A DNA stretch of 64,000 bases from Lindgomyces ingoldianus (taxonomy: Eukaryota; Ascomycota; Dothideomycetes; Pleosporales; Lindgomycetaceae), in the NCBI RefSeq assembly GCF_010093535.1, contig NW_022985183.1, positions 62,001 through 126,000 on the forward strand, read 5' to 3'. This document shows, piece after piece, positions 12,301 to 24,740 of the stretch (position 1 is the first letter of the stretch; every line of letters starts with the position of its first letter). A program made the translations under genes and the position numbers. Below the pieces are notes generated by a model. The model did not search any database. It worked only from the letters and a program-made list of their open reading frames with translations, and was not told the origin of the DNA.

Positions 12301-13366
12301 AATTGATCATCAAAGTCGCCAAGGTTGACGAAAGAATATGAAGATAAACTAGTACCCTTGGGACTCTACCGAAACCAACACGAGAAAGAGGACGGCATGA
12401 TTTGCTCACCTTTTATTGGGCTGTCTAGAGGAGCGATATGTGTATGCTCGATATCTGCATCCTCGCCAATGACTCCATGGTCAGTGTGCGGGATATGGAT
12501 CTTCATAGGAGAACTTAGAGGCTCGATCTTCGAGCTCGACACACTGGCGTCGTAGTCGGCTTCACTATGGACTGGTTAGTATTGCACTTCCTCCTGCTAC
12601 ACCCCCAAGCTTGTGTGGCAGGATGGAGATGATGCAAGGAATAGCAATGTCTCGGGTCAGGTGATGGGTGTGTGGGTGATACGGGAGGCAAGGCTGACCT
12701 CTGAGTGGACATGATTGACTTGTGGTAGTGATGCTGGGTTAGGTGTTCAGTGATTCAGTTGGATGTGCAGTGGTGAGTCTGTGTTGCAATAGAGCTCAGT
12801 TCTGGAGCTCCCCCTAGCTTTATGTGCATAGAGCTGCTGGGCTGGACCCTGGCTCGAATGACATCGCTTGGGGCGTGATCAAAGGCGGGGCATGAACAAA
12901 GATCACAGATCTCACCACATTCACAAGGAGGGGCGCATTCCATGGACGAATAAGGTGTTTAGTGGGTGACGTGTGGAGAGAGAGGTATGGGGTGAGGGTT
13001 CCACGACCGCAGTAGTGGTCTCGTGAGGCTTGGGTGAATCCGGGGTGGATTGGGTAAGCTGGATGTGAATCTCGGAATGTGTGGAATGTGAGCTGAGCTG
13101 AGCAGCGCAAGGTAGACTGATGGTATGGTGATGAATCAGAAATATTGTGAAAGAAGCAAGAGGGAGCATTTGTACCTGAATTTACCTCATGAGGACTAGC
13201 AATTCACTATCCAAGTTGGCGTCCAATTAGATCCGGTCTTGGCACACCAGCTCGACACCTACGGCTGAACTTCGGCCTGGGTTTCGAATTTCGCATTCGA
13301 CTCATAACCTCCACCACCACCGAAAGCTAAAATCTTCTTAAATCTCCACTCGAAACTACCTCAAAT
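9398..13366. other. Long intergenic region between divergent genes
   Basis: Almost 4 kb separates the starts of the DUF3405 and FRS2 genes. The first kilobase is GC-rich and probably includes the DUF3405 promoter and leader, with an imperfect direct repeat of AGGCTGCTGGT at 9882-9920. From about 10.1 to 13.2 kb there are only short overlapping frames on both strands, none recognisable. Confidence 0.55.
9882..9920. repeat. Short imperfect direct repeat
   Basis: AGGCTGCTGGT occurs at 9882 and again at 9893, followed by degenerate copies AGTGCTGGT and AGGCTGCG. It is a minor simple-sequence repeat upstream of the DUF3405 gene. Confidence 0.8.
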
Positions 13367-15088
13367 ATGGCCGGCAGGAATCGGGGCCCAGTGCCCGTTC
13401 CTCTCGAAGCGCAAAATCGCAACCTCACCCAAGAAGTCCTCGATGCTCTCGACATAAAATCACCCCTCCAAACCTCCGAAGACTTCCCCTCAATACCTCA
13501 GCCCGAGATCAAGGCCGCGCTAGATAGGCTAGCAAGCCGGTCTATGGTCCAGTATGACACTCACGAGACGGACCAGGTCATCTTGACCAAAGAGTCGGAG
13601 ACAATCGTAGCGGATGGAAGCCATGAGTTTAAGGTGTGGGATGCTGTCAGGCAGGCGGGGAAGATACCGATCAAGGAGTTGCCAGTAGGTTGATCTTGCA
13701 CCAGTGTCCACTTTCTCTGAGACTGATATCTGGGGCTCAGAAAGTCGTCGGCGCCGATTCAGCGAAGGTGGGACAAGGCAATGCGTTTAAGAACAAATGG
13801 ATAAAAAAGGACGGAGATTCACTAGTCCTTGTGGCGAAAGAGGTTAAAGATACCACGAAAGATATTCTGAAAGATATTCAAGAAACCAAATCACTATCGG
13901 ACACTAAGCTCCTTAACGACCTAAAGAAGCGGAAACTTGTCACCACCTCGAAGGTCCTAACCTACACGGTTACCAAAGGTCCCAAGTATGCGAAGGAGAT
14001 GCCCGTAGAGGTCACAGACTTGACAGCGGATATGCTGGCAAATGGCGCCTGGGAGATGGCTAACTTCAAACCCTACAACTTCAATGCTCTTGGAGCGTCA
14101 CAGAATGCTGGTACTTTGCACCCGCTGAACAAGGTGCGGCAAGAGTTCAGGAACATCTTCTTCAATCAAGGCTTCGTAGAGATGCCTACCGGCCAGTAAG
14201 ACAACCATTTAAATTCAAACTACGAATTAGAAATTGACATATCTCAGCTACGTTGACTCAGGATTCTGGAACTTCGACGCACTCTTCGTCCCCCAACAAC
14301 ACCCCGCCCGCGACATGCAAGACACCTTCTTCATTTCCGATCCCCCCAAAGCCGACAAACCACGACCAGACCCTGAAACTGAAGCACAAATGGACGCCAT
14401 GGAAGCCGGCTACAAGCGGCTCTTCGCAACCCCGGAGAAGAAGGAAACTAAGCCCCGCAACTACGAAGAATACTGGCAAAACATCAAAGAGGTGCACCAA
14501 AACGGCGCCTTCGGTTCCATCGGCTACCGCTACCCTTGGTCCGAAGACGAATGTCTACGTCTCGTCCTCCGAACACACACCACAGCCGTCTCAACCTGGG
14601 TCCTGCATCGACTAGCAGAAGACCCCCGACCTGCCCGCTACTTCTCCATTGATCGCGTCTTCCGCAATGAAACCGTCGATGCCACCCATCTCGCCGAGTT
14701 CCACCAGATAGAAGGGGTTATTGCCGACTTTGGTCTCACACTCGGCGGCCTAATGCGCTTCCTCGAAGACTTCTTCTCCAAAATGGGCATCGAGGGCTTG
14801 CGCTTCAAACCCGCATACAACCCATACACTGAGCCTTCCATGGAAGTCTTTGGATACCACGTTGGTCTTGGCAAGTGGGTGGAGATTGGAAATTCGGGAA
14901 TGTTCAGGCCTGAGATGTTGGAGCCCATGGGATTGCCTAAGGATTTGAGGGTCTATGGATTTGGACTGAGTTTGGAGAGACCGACAATGATTAAGTATGG
15001 AGTTAGTAATATTAGGGAGTTGTTGGGGCATAAGGTAGATTTAGGGTTTATTGAGAGTAATGCTGCGGTTAGGTTAGATAAGAATTAG
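13367..15088 (+). CDS. FRS2: Phenylalanyl-tRNA synthetase alpha subunit, cytosolic
   Basis: The model is join(13367..13684, 13741..14195, 14248..15088), 537 aa, close to the roughly 500 aa of yeast Frs2. Introns of 56 and 52 bp are in phases 0 and 2. The N-terminal region holds winged-helix-like tRNA-binding modules. The class II catalytic core begins near residue 259 ([19 protein letters not shown]). It contains motif 2 around 389-413 ([20 protein letters not shown], with the ATP-binding Arg) and motif 3 near the C-terminus ([15 protein letters not shown]). The enzyme forms an alpha2-beta2 tetramer with Frs1 and charges tRNA-Phe in the cytosol. The second splice gives TGHYVDSG where yeast has TGQYVESG, a neutral change at the junction. 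The gene should be constitutive. Confidence 0.95.
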
Positions 15089-15158
15089 AAGAGATAAGAG
15101 TGGGAATGGGAAGGAAATGCTGTGGCTTGGATGGGAAATGCGAGATGGGTTCCTTCTG

Positions 15159-15161
<3 letters not shown>

Positions 15162-15212
<51 letters not shown>
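15162..15212. repeat. (AT)n-(GT)n microsatellite
   Basis: An uninterrupted run of AT dinucleotides to about 15194 passes directly into a run of GT to 15212. It lies about 75 bp beyond the FRS2 stop codon, so it is probably in or just after the FRS2 3' UTR. Confidence 0.95.
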
Positions 15213-16379
15213 TCAAAAGCATATGATATATATGCATGTGGGTATGATAGACGAGTGAAGAAGCAATGATGATATCCTAGGTATTCGAATCATAGTTAAC
15301 GTTTTCTCGCAGTGCTCTTCGTCATCATTCATGCCCCTCTGCAGTGGCGCTACACCTCGCAACTGAGGCTTCCATTCCCGGAGGCATGGTGTCTTTTGAG
15401 AACAGACTTCTGGGTCTAATCCTTGCGATTTTGGCCCGGTATTCTCAACATGAAAACTTCCACGGCATGAGTCCTAACTTGCCCTTATTTATGAGGTGGG
15501 TCTTGCGGTATTCCATATAGCCCGTTGCGAAGAGGTTCTGACTATAAACACATTGCTGCTTCTTTCAATACTGGAGCGGGAGTTCCCCGGGTTCTCTCCA
15601 TGTATTCTTCTATTTTTTACCTTCTGTTAACCGCAACAATGTGTCCGTAGCACCATATATTTCGGAGTTTAGCTACAACTTAAAAAGTTCCAGATCTAAG
15701 CATATATAGGGTTCTGAGCCACTTTACTTGTACGAAGTTAAGTACAACGATCGAAATCAAAACCGGTCCGGAGATATAAGAAGCTAAACCTACCGAATCA
15801 GACACACTGTTAAGTAAACTCCATTTTATTTCATCGACGTCTAAGAAACAAGCCGACAAGATTTCCTATCCTAGAAGCTAATCGCTATCGGCGACGACGA
15901 GTATGCAGGATTTGGACATAGGGATTATACTCCTAAAGGAAGAGAGAGGCTGCGGAGCCACAGCATGCTAGCTGTTTCATTGCGTTTTCGATTTGCCGAA
16001 TCAGACATGTGTAGGCTGGAATAGTCATAAAGACTCCCTGTGGCCGCTCTTCAAATTATAATACAACTACCTGCTCATTTTTTAGAGTGACGCATAAGCG
16101 GGTGTTGATATTATTCCCGTAGAGGGACTGAATGGGCAAATCAAGAAACAAGAGCTAAGCTACGGTATACTGCTCGTTTCCTATCCGGATAGAGATCAGC
16201 TATCTAGAGGAATACATTGCCATTGATAACAATACATTTCTTGTTGTGTAATCGGCATATCAATTGTGCTTCTGCATTTCTGGTACCTATACTTCTCCTG
16301 TCTCTGACAGCCGTGGCCTCCATTGGGGACAGAGCTCGGGAGACTGTTAGACCCATGTGAATAGAGTGTGATGTTTCTA

Positions 16380-16497
16380 CTCCTACGATGTCTTCCTTTG
16401 AGTGCTTAGTTCCGCAGATCAAGGGAAAAAGTTTCTCTGGATCTAAGCATGAAAATGTACAATCCAAAATTTCTGGAGGCAATGCCTTGAATAGTGA
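16380..16497 (-). pseudogene. F-box-like domain remnant
   Basis: One minus-strand frame reads KALPPEILDCTFSCLDPEKL followed by FPLICGTKHS. This fits the start of a fungal F-box (LPPEIL, hydrophobic spacing, LDPEDL, then a Leu-rich stretch to a Cys). A stop codon lies just upstream, and downstream the frame runs only to 16204 with no recognisable repeats. It has no plausible ATG; the frame begins on TTG. I read it as the relic of an F-box gene inside the gene-poor block. A chance match is possible because only about 30 residues support it. Confidence 0.35.
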
Positions 16498-19400
16498 AGA
16501 AAATTAGAGGGGTATAAAACCTTCTTGGGCTATTTATACTCCTCCAGAAAAGCCATGGGATCCTAAACGTAGAATTGATAAAGACACGTCGCGCAGGTCC
16601 ATGGCCATTCTGGCTAATCGACGAGGTTTGACCCACTTAGACGCGTCGAATTAAAGATTGCATATTAGTCGGTCATCGTACATCACTGTGGGTCCTATCG
16701 TTGTACCAGTCTGTCGACTTGAGACGGGACTCGGAGCTAAGACGTGGCCACTCAGGAGATTCAGATTATTAGTCGTCTTCTCGGCTGGCATTTGCGGATC
16801 TCGGGGTCGCAGGGATGGTCGATATTCTAAGCCACTTAAGTGGTCGCACATCAGATCCAAGGCCCATTCAAAGTCCAGTCCGACATCAACCACTCTTCAC
16901 ATCTGATGATGTCCGACTGGCTCCAACTAACTTTCATCAGATTAGCCAGCATGTCCATGCATGGCCGATACGCGGTTCAATTTTCAAGGTTTCTAGGTAC
17001 CGAAACACGGGCTTTCTCGGAACCCTTTTTTTCAGAAGCTTCTCGACCGCATTTCGGAGAGAAGATAGTTTATGGTAAAGAGTAATTGCCCGAGATCCAG
17101 TTCGGGAGTCATTTAAGATAGGAAAAGAGTCCCTTTGACTCAGATAGGGACATAAACTTGTTCCGTGCGTTAGTTATGCAAAGTTGTACCAGTGAAGAAA
17201 AAGAGTGTAAACCGGTGGGAGAGTCTAGGCCATCTGCACCTTCAGGGAAGGGTCTTTAGATTGGAGTGAATACGCAGATCCGGGTGGTGAAGTAAAGCGC
17301 CCCAACATAACAGTTTCGATCTCTAGATTGTATATTGAAATAGTGTCAGGACAAAGCATGCTGCTTTTTATCTTATGAATCCTTTCCTCTTCCCACACTT
17401 TTAAGGATTTAATGCCCTAGATTAACTTGAAGTATCGCCGCTCTTATTTTAAACCATTAGAAGGATAAGGCCTTAGTGTTTTTACTAAGGTAGGAAGAAC
17501 TACGTTCAGGAAAGTGTGTCTTCAAAAGGGTATATGCTAAATAATCTTTGCTAGCTGGGGGCTTTCATTCATTCTTCTAAAACAATATATTAAGACCTCG
17601 TAATACAACTCCACTAAACTATGAAGAAAGGTGGGACTGTCTTACATTCATTTGCTTTATTGGCATTTCGCTAATCAATATCTCGATCGCGAAATATGTC
17701 AAAACTAGGGGGATTCAAGGGTCCCACCAGACCGTCATCACCGGCTCAAGATTATACATTTATAGTGTTCTCCCACCAAATATGGAATATCGTTACGGTA
17801 GAGGCTATCTGCTAAATATCTTGCTGAAATTAGGGAGGACGTTAATAGCATGGAAGTTACTGCTCTAAATTAAAATTAACCCTGCCATGTTCGGCGACAG
17901 GTGGAAAGACACAGTAAATCTGATCAACTATCAAGGGAAAGTTTTAAAACGAAGAATAGAGTCGCAAGACTCGATATGAGTGACGGGCGAGCCGGTGCAT
18001 CTTGCGGTTCTTCAACGAGATAACTCTTTAGAAAGTATAGCAATTTGCCAAAACAAAGATTGAGGAAAGGGCTGCTATTTGTTGATCAGATGGTGGTGGA
18101 GTTCGTGTTAGTCATAGATATCTTATACCAATCAAGACACAGCATGGTGTACCATCCCACCAACTGCTTGCCTCTGCCCCTTGGATCCTGACGCCTCAAG
18201 GCGTGACAGCAATTGACTGAAACACCATGGTGCTTCCATGAAGCCAAAGAGGCCGATTTCGCTGAGGCAAGCTGTAAAGTCTACCCCGAAGATAACCAAC
18301 CGTTATTTTGGGTGAATATTTGGGTCCGGCCTCAAAGCATCACCAATTGATCTCCGTCCCTAACCTATAATATGCATTCCCCACGAGCATCCTTCATAGT
18401 TCAGTGCACCCTCATCCAATACTAAGTACCACAGTAGCGCAACCGCCTTTGATGGAAGACCTTGCCCATGATTTTTGGGGGCCCTTTCTAGCCTCTTCTT
18501 TCCAATACTGTCCACAAAGATCGATATTTGAGCCTTTGGAAGAGTATTTATCCCCCGTTGGAAATACGAGATCAGCTGTGATATTGTAGACCATTGTTTG
18601 ATCCTCCTCTCAGGAAACCGAAATTTCGTCTCTATATTTATACTAACCATGTGATTGAAAAAGGTTCCATTTGTCAACCTCAAATCGTTTCTGCTTAACT
18701 GTATACCCTGATTTGACGCTGACTCTACGACTAGTCCTACGATTGTCGAGATTTTTAGAGGATCTGCAGGTAGTGAGTTCGAGCTGAGTCTTGATCTTGC
18801 CGGGATAGGGATAAGGGTAATAAGCTTCACTCAGTAGACTGACTGACACCCTAGAGGCTGATTAAGGACCGTTAGGTGTTGCTAACCCTTTGCTATTTTA
18901 ACTGGCATATCTTTACTCAAAGGATTGGGTTTGATATATGGACTGGCGCTCATATAAGGCATAAGGTCCAGGATGCTAAGGAGGATGAAACGAATTTATT
19001 CACTCCTCGAGGCTTCACAAGAAAGCTATTTTGGTCCTGCGCTAGCCAGCTTGTGTATATAGAGGCTCTCGCTTTGCCTCATCTCTTGCTAGTCGGCGGA
19101 GTCGGCTGCATCGTTCTCTATCTGCAGCCTACGAAGACCCATCGAAAAACGACAATGGAGGAGAGAAAGTCTACGACTTCCTTAGGCGTATACCCTCACC
19201 ATCTTAGACCTCTAGACATGTATTGCAACTAGAATTGTAGACAACTATCCTACTATTCATAGTGATATCGAGCATTTATATCCAGAAGACTTTTAAAAAG
19301 CGCAGGTTTCCAGAAATCCATCGAGGGTGCTGTGGGGGTATTGTGAGCCGAGGCGCCTGAAGTTGTAGACATTATTGAAGAGTAATTTAGTTCCCAAAAT

Positions 19401-22029
19401 CTTGGAAGGGAGCTGAGAAGAGATATCATATGGGTGTCGAGAATTGAAGATTCGATCTACCGTACCAGAGGTATCCTATCGCTGTTGGGTATCCATGTGT
19501 CATGCTGAGAAGCTGACGTGATTTTTCAAACGACATTTTGTACAACTATGTATTTATGGCCGTGGTTGGGGGAGTAGCGCAAAGAAACACCTCTTTACAT
19601 GCTCAACTTTAATGAGGATTGAGATTAGGAAGTCCGTTTGTGCACTTATGGTAGCAGGGACCATTCTTTTAGTGGATAATACTAATCCCTGAGGCAAAAA
19701 CAGAGGCGATGTGGAAAGAGCGCAGCAATCTCCATCTGTGGTTCCAAGTATACGTCATTAATTTGTTGTTTTACGGCCTGCAAAACGATGACCACACGAA
19801 GTCGGCTTCCGTCATGGTTTTGAAGCAAATGGCCTTCAAATCCTGTGCCGCTTTAGATACACATCACTAGAGGCAGACTTTTTCAGCCCATACCCCCGAT
19901 CCAGTTGGTTCGTTTTAGCGGGTTAATCATGGTGCAGACTTGTGTCAAGCGATACAGGAGACGGCGGATGACCAGCGTGTCTCCGGCACCATATTGGTGT
20001 ATTCTTGTTGATCTTTCGTAACTTTAACCTCAGGAGGCTAGGCTATACACGTTTGCCCCAAGATCTTGATTACGAGCTTCCCACTAGCATCTAGATATCT
20101 TCTCCCAGATTCCATGCCAACATGTGAAGGACTTACTGAACTTTCGATAAGTCATAAAAAGAGTCCATCCAAATATTCAGCTCCTCGAGGTATTTCCGGG
20201 CTGCAACAGTGACTGATGGGCAGGGGTTCTGCACTCGGTACATAAGTCGAAGTAATGAAATTATTTTAGACGATGTCCAAGTTCCAGACGAGATATAGGA
20301 TGATTGTATTTAGTTTCAATCACTCGTTAGCTAGGAAGGCATGGTTGCAGCGGGTATTCGATATGTGTCCAGCTCTTTTTCCAAAACGTGTAGTAAGCAT
20401 AAATTATTGTAGACCAAGTGTGTTCAACGGGTCCCGCCCCGGGACATGGTAAAAGCCTAAAAGAACTTTTCAAGTTCCCTCATGGATTAGATTCCCTCTG
20501 TTTTTGGGGGTGGAAAGTGTTGGGTTGTGAAGTCGTGAAGCCGTGAAGACCATAATACTGTCCAGGGCGCGATAGATACGAGGCCACGAGTTGAATCGAG
20601 AAAAGTCAGAGGAAGGAATCTCTAACATTCGTGTTTGAACAACGCGATTAATTTCCCACCTGGAACTTCGACATGAATCTGTTCTGCAAATTCTATCGGC
20701 CGCTTGGTCCCCGTTCTCATACAGGAAGCATAGAAGTGATTGAGAGGCATGAAATGCCCAGACTCTAGAGGTCGTAGCCATTAATTTGTATCGTGAATAT
20801 CTTAAGGCAAGAGCACCATCAATCCTTATCATTTCTCTTAAGTTTTCGAACCCAAGGAACCTGTCAGGAGAGGTTAAGCCTGAAGGTTACCGTATGCGGT
20901 GTCGGAGATGGAAGAGATAGGAGTCCTGATTTTGGAAATGAATAATCCTTGACTAGGTTTCATCTTCTGCTAGGATGGCGGATCTTCTACATCCTGCTTC
21001 AATTCAGTGCATCTCTTCTCTGCTATTCATAGCCAAGTCAGAGTTTGTTCTTTTCCCGCCCAAAAGGCTAACGCTAATGCTAGGAATCTGAACTGCTTGT
21101 AAATTTGACAAGAATAATCTTTTTGATACTGACAACGCTCTCGTTGAAATACAAGTCCAAAAGTTGTGGAATTAGCCATAGAATGGGAGAGAGGGTCTAT
21201 GAGAATACTAGAAAGTCATTTTGAAGGACAATGGGGTTGAAAGAGCAATCCTTGATCTATCCTAAAGCTCATGGAGGGTTGGTGCAGAAGAGGGACTAAA
21301 CGAAACATCAAATCACATCCTGCACACTTTGGCTGGGCAGACTTCTTATGGTCACATGTTTGCCCTGGGATACCCTTCTACTCTTGGCGTAGGCATGAAT
21401 TCATTCGTTCAGGCGTTCGGAGTACCATCGGAATCGATAGCGATGACATGAATCCGAAAAATATGCGCTCTACTTTTTTTCGGGTTGATACGCTATGCGA
21501 AGAAATGTGCAGCAATGAGCTTCTGCTCGAGTCGATTTTAATAGACAAAGAGGCAAGGAAACGGTCGACGTACCACAGACGACATAATAATCGCTACTCT
21601 GGCCTATCCCGTTGACTCGACAGCCTCCACCCTAACAAAGTGCTGCAAATTGGCAGACTATGCTCATTGTAAACATCCATTCCCCTCCAAGCACCCTACC
21701 AAAAGACAGCTCAGTCTTCATCTCACACTTCTGATTATCACTCACTCACATCCTCATCCCAAACCCCCCTATGCATTCCTTCATTACAAGAGGTAACCCG
21801 CACACATCCACCCATCCGCCCCTTCCATACGAATTTTGCCCCTAAAACAGACAGACACCGAAGTAAAAAAAGTCACGTGCCCAAAATGGTATATTCGAAG
21901 TCCAAAATAACAGCCCGAAGAACTTTCTACAGCACGACGCAGGTTGAAAGACTCCTGCAATCACACATACTACAGATAACCACAATGCAAGTAATCATTC
22001 ACCCAAAGCCTGCCAGCCTAGAGCACACA

Positions 22030-24118
22030 TTATGCGTAAGCATCATGGAACTCATCTTCTTCATGAGTCTCCGAGTCCATTCGCTTTAGGAAGTCCTTCG
22101 GCTTGGCACTATCTGGTTGATTTTGGCTATGCAATATTTTTGGTGGGAGGAAGTCTTCTGGTCCCTTTCGTTCCAACGAGTTTATCTCAGGTTTTGGTTT
22201 AGGTTGTGGTTTAGGTTGTGGTTCTTCTTTGGGTCGTGGCACTGGGTCGCTTAGATCTATGAGGTCTCCTATCGTCGGCTGCCCTGGTTGTGGATGCGGT
22301 GGTGGCTGTGGCTCGCGTTGCACCTCATAAGATCGGCGTGTTGGGACGTGTTCCAGGCTGCTTTTCCGTGAAGGAATGGAGAATCTTCGGTGAGGGTCTT
22401 GGCCTGGGAGGATTGCAGTGATTTGAAGGATTTGCTTTGTTTGGTCTCCAGGTGTTTTGCCATCACTAGTTGTCTCAAATTAATATATATATGTGGGAGA
22501 GGAAGTGCGGGGTTTACTAACATCTTTGCATTAATGATCCAATCCAAATCTTCTTCGCCTTCTTCAGGGCCTCCATGGCCTCCATGAACTCGTCGGAATA
22601 ACCGCGGATGCCAGTCTACACCATCATCCATTCTCTTTGCAGCCTCTTCTCTTTGCATATCTTCAATTCGAGACTTCTCGTCCGTTGCTACATCCTGGTC
22701 CTTCCGCTTGATGGCTTGTGTCACGTTGTACCAAAGTTTCTGCGATTCTCGTTCATCTTGCTCCTGTAATGGCCGAGCCTTGGGTGGAGTTTCTTTGGCG
22801 TGAGTGGCATCGAAGAGCAACTCCTTCTTGCCAGTCTATATCTCGCGTCAGTGTCGCGTTTGATACTTTTATTACTGAAAGCGTATATGCGAAGGTGAGA
22901 GAGGGAATGGAGCATGCATACTACTAAGTCCTTTATCCACATTTCCTCGTTCCATAATCCTGATAGTTCATACAAGTTCTTGTCCGTCTTCGTTTCTTTG
23001 ATGAATCCACCAATAGCGTTGTAAGTCCCGCCAAAGTAGCCTTTAGTTTTAAACTCGAGATCTGCGGCCAGCCCTGACTCGGGACACCGAACGAAGCTAT
23101 GGTCACCGAGCTCATACTTCATCTTGCCAAATAGGATGCCTCGTGCGTACATGTTCGGTTGTGTGATGAAACTGGCGTCTTATTAGCACTTGCCTCCCCT
23201 ACAGTCGATCGACGTACAATCGCTCCCCTGTATTTAAGAACCGCATGACTGCTATGCCCTCCATCATACTAGCTGCCGAGTTGCCAAGAAACTTGCTTCT
23301 CGGTTTCAGTGTCCCGTCTATCCGGATGTGGTGGTCGGGTGCCATGAAAAAGTAGCTCGACTTCGGTGGGTGATGGGAAGTTTGTTCGGAAATGTAGTAG
23401 CCTCGTGTATGATCCGGGTACTCCCAATAGCACGTAAAGATTTCTCCGAGTATAGGATTCAGTGGTTTCTTGACACCCCTGTCTTCGGATCAGTCTTCGC
23501 TCCCGGAAGCCCCTGGAACGCCCGGGATCACGTACGGTGGTTTGATATGCCAGCCACTCAAGTAGAACTTCACCACCGACACGAACCGCTGCACGGGATC
23601 GTCTATCGTAGTCATGGGCAGAAGAGTCTCGGGATGCGCCATGAAACTGTCCTTAGTCATCAGTATTCGTTGCACCCCCGGACCCTTCGGATTCAGTTAA
23701 ACGCACTTTGTTATCCTCTCCAGCATCGACCGCGGTTCCAATATGAAGGTAGGGAGGGTTACTCGGCTGAGGTCGGCACCAGGTCGCAATTGTGAAATGA
23801 TATGCATGAGCACTGTCCAGAGATATTCATGTTAGCCAGCCATTTGATCAGAAATTTATGCCCCTCCCCCGACATGTTTAACAGCGCGGAGCAGGAGACG
23901 TACTGTTGCCCTGCTCTGAGTCCACCACCGTCTCGTCCTCCTTGGTGACTTCATCGCTTCTCGTTTCGTCGGTTGAGGATCGATTGCCTGGAGAGAAAAC
24001 GCATTCAAATCAGCATCGGTACCTGCGAAAACAGTAATTTGAGGGACCAGACAGGGAAAAAGAAGTGTGATGACGCACTGGTTAACGAATGCCGCCTGTG
24101 CCCGTGCCCTAGAACCAT
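22030..24118 (-). CDS. OSH6: Oxysterol-binding protein homologue, Osh6/Osh7 type
   Basis: The model is complement(join(22030..22465, 22522..22835, 22922..23170, 23217..23478, 23536..23646, 23707..23812, 23904..23987, 24079..24118)), eight exons, 533 aa. Every junction is GT-AG and the frame is kept throughout. After a short acidic N-terminus comes the lid and PI4P/PS-binding start [18 protein letters not shown] (LPTF at 61-64). The family fingerprint EQTSHHPP is at 145-152, followed by [31 protein letters not shown] and, near the core end, [11 protein letters not shown]. In yeast, Osh6/Osh7 exchange phosphatidylserine for PI4P between the ER and plasma membrane; there is no PH, ankyrin or GOLD domain here either. 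The C-terminus carries a Pro/Lys/Glu-rich tail ([10 protein letters not shown]) and ends [15 protein letters not shown]. The 40-nt first exon is the least certain part. Confidence 0.92.
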
Positions 24119-24740
24119 GGTGGGGCTGTTGGAATGTCGTAAAATACGGGTATCGTAGACAAAGAGTTTGCGAATATTCAGCAAGGTAGTGGGGATGCCA
24201 CTCTAGTAGCCAGCTCATAGGCAGCAAACGAAGGACGAGCCGTGACAGCAAGGTGGTGCTGGTGCTGCACAGCCAGCGATGACGGAAGGCGGCGGCGCGG
24301 GGGGTGAAAAAAATTGGCAGGGCGCGCAAGCCACAATCGGGGGAAAGCCCCGCGAAACTGGTCCGTTTGAAGCGGCTATTTGACCAATTTTCGTATTGCA
24401 CAATGGCGAGGCTGACAGGTGAGATGTCACCAACACATAGTGAGGACTTTGACGGTGAACCGAGGAGAGTCGCAACTTCCGCAACTTCCGCAACATTCTC
24501 CGAGGTCGACGAAGGATTCGCTACCCCACAGCTCGATACGTGTTCTCGGCGATGCTCATCATTTCATTTCTTCTTTGATAACGTGGCAGAGGAGCTGTCA
24601 CACTTCCAGAAGCCATTGCAAGCTCAATACAGTATCTATAGGTGATGAGTAGTAAAGGCTGAGCAGGGTACAGCCAGCACTTCCCATCGGGTATCTGCCT
24701 TAAACCCAAAACATAGAAGCTTTTTCAATGTGCTCTGCGC
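24119..24740. other. Short intergenic region upstream of OSH6
   Basis: This 0.6-kb region lies between the OSH6 start and the 3' end of the nicotinamidase gene. A 9-bp repeat CGCAACTTC-like occurs three times near 24472-24495. Open frames here lack family resemblance, so I see only probable OSH6 promoter and nicotinamidase terminator sequence. Confidence 0.5.

Larger units (their letters stand above)
15089..22029. other. Gene-poor, AT-leaning block
   Basis: About 6.9 kb contains no supportable gene. Frames are short and stop-rich on both strands, and the sequence looks more AT- and TA-rich than the flanks by eye. Apart from the microsatellite at 15162-15212 and an F-box-like remnant near 16.4 kb, I recognise nothing. 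Frames at 18360-18830 (minus), 18876-19232 (plus), 20470-20832 (minus) and 21271-21615 (plus) resemble no family I know. The composition would fit an old, mutated repeat or transposon (repeat-induced point mutation), but I could not identify terminal repeats or transposase motifs. Confidence 0.5.

Noticed and set aside
23856..24401. 181-codon minus-strand frame at the OSH6 start
   Set aside because: It runs through OSH6 exons 1-2 in a different frame; only the spliced frame gives the Osh sequence.
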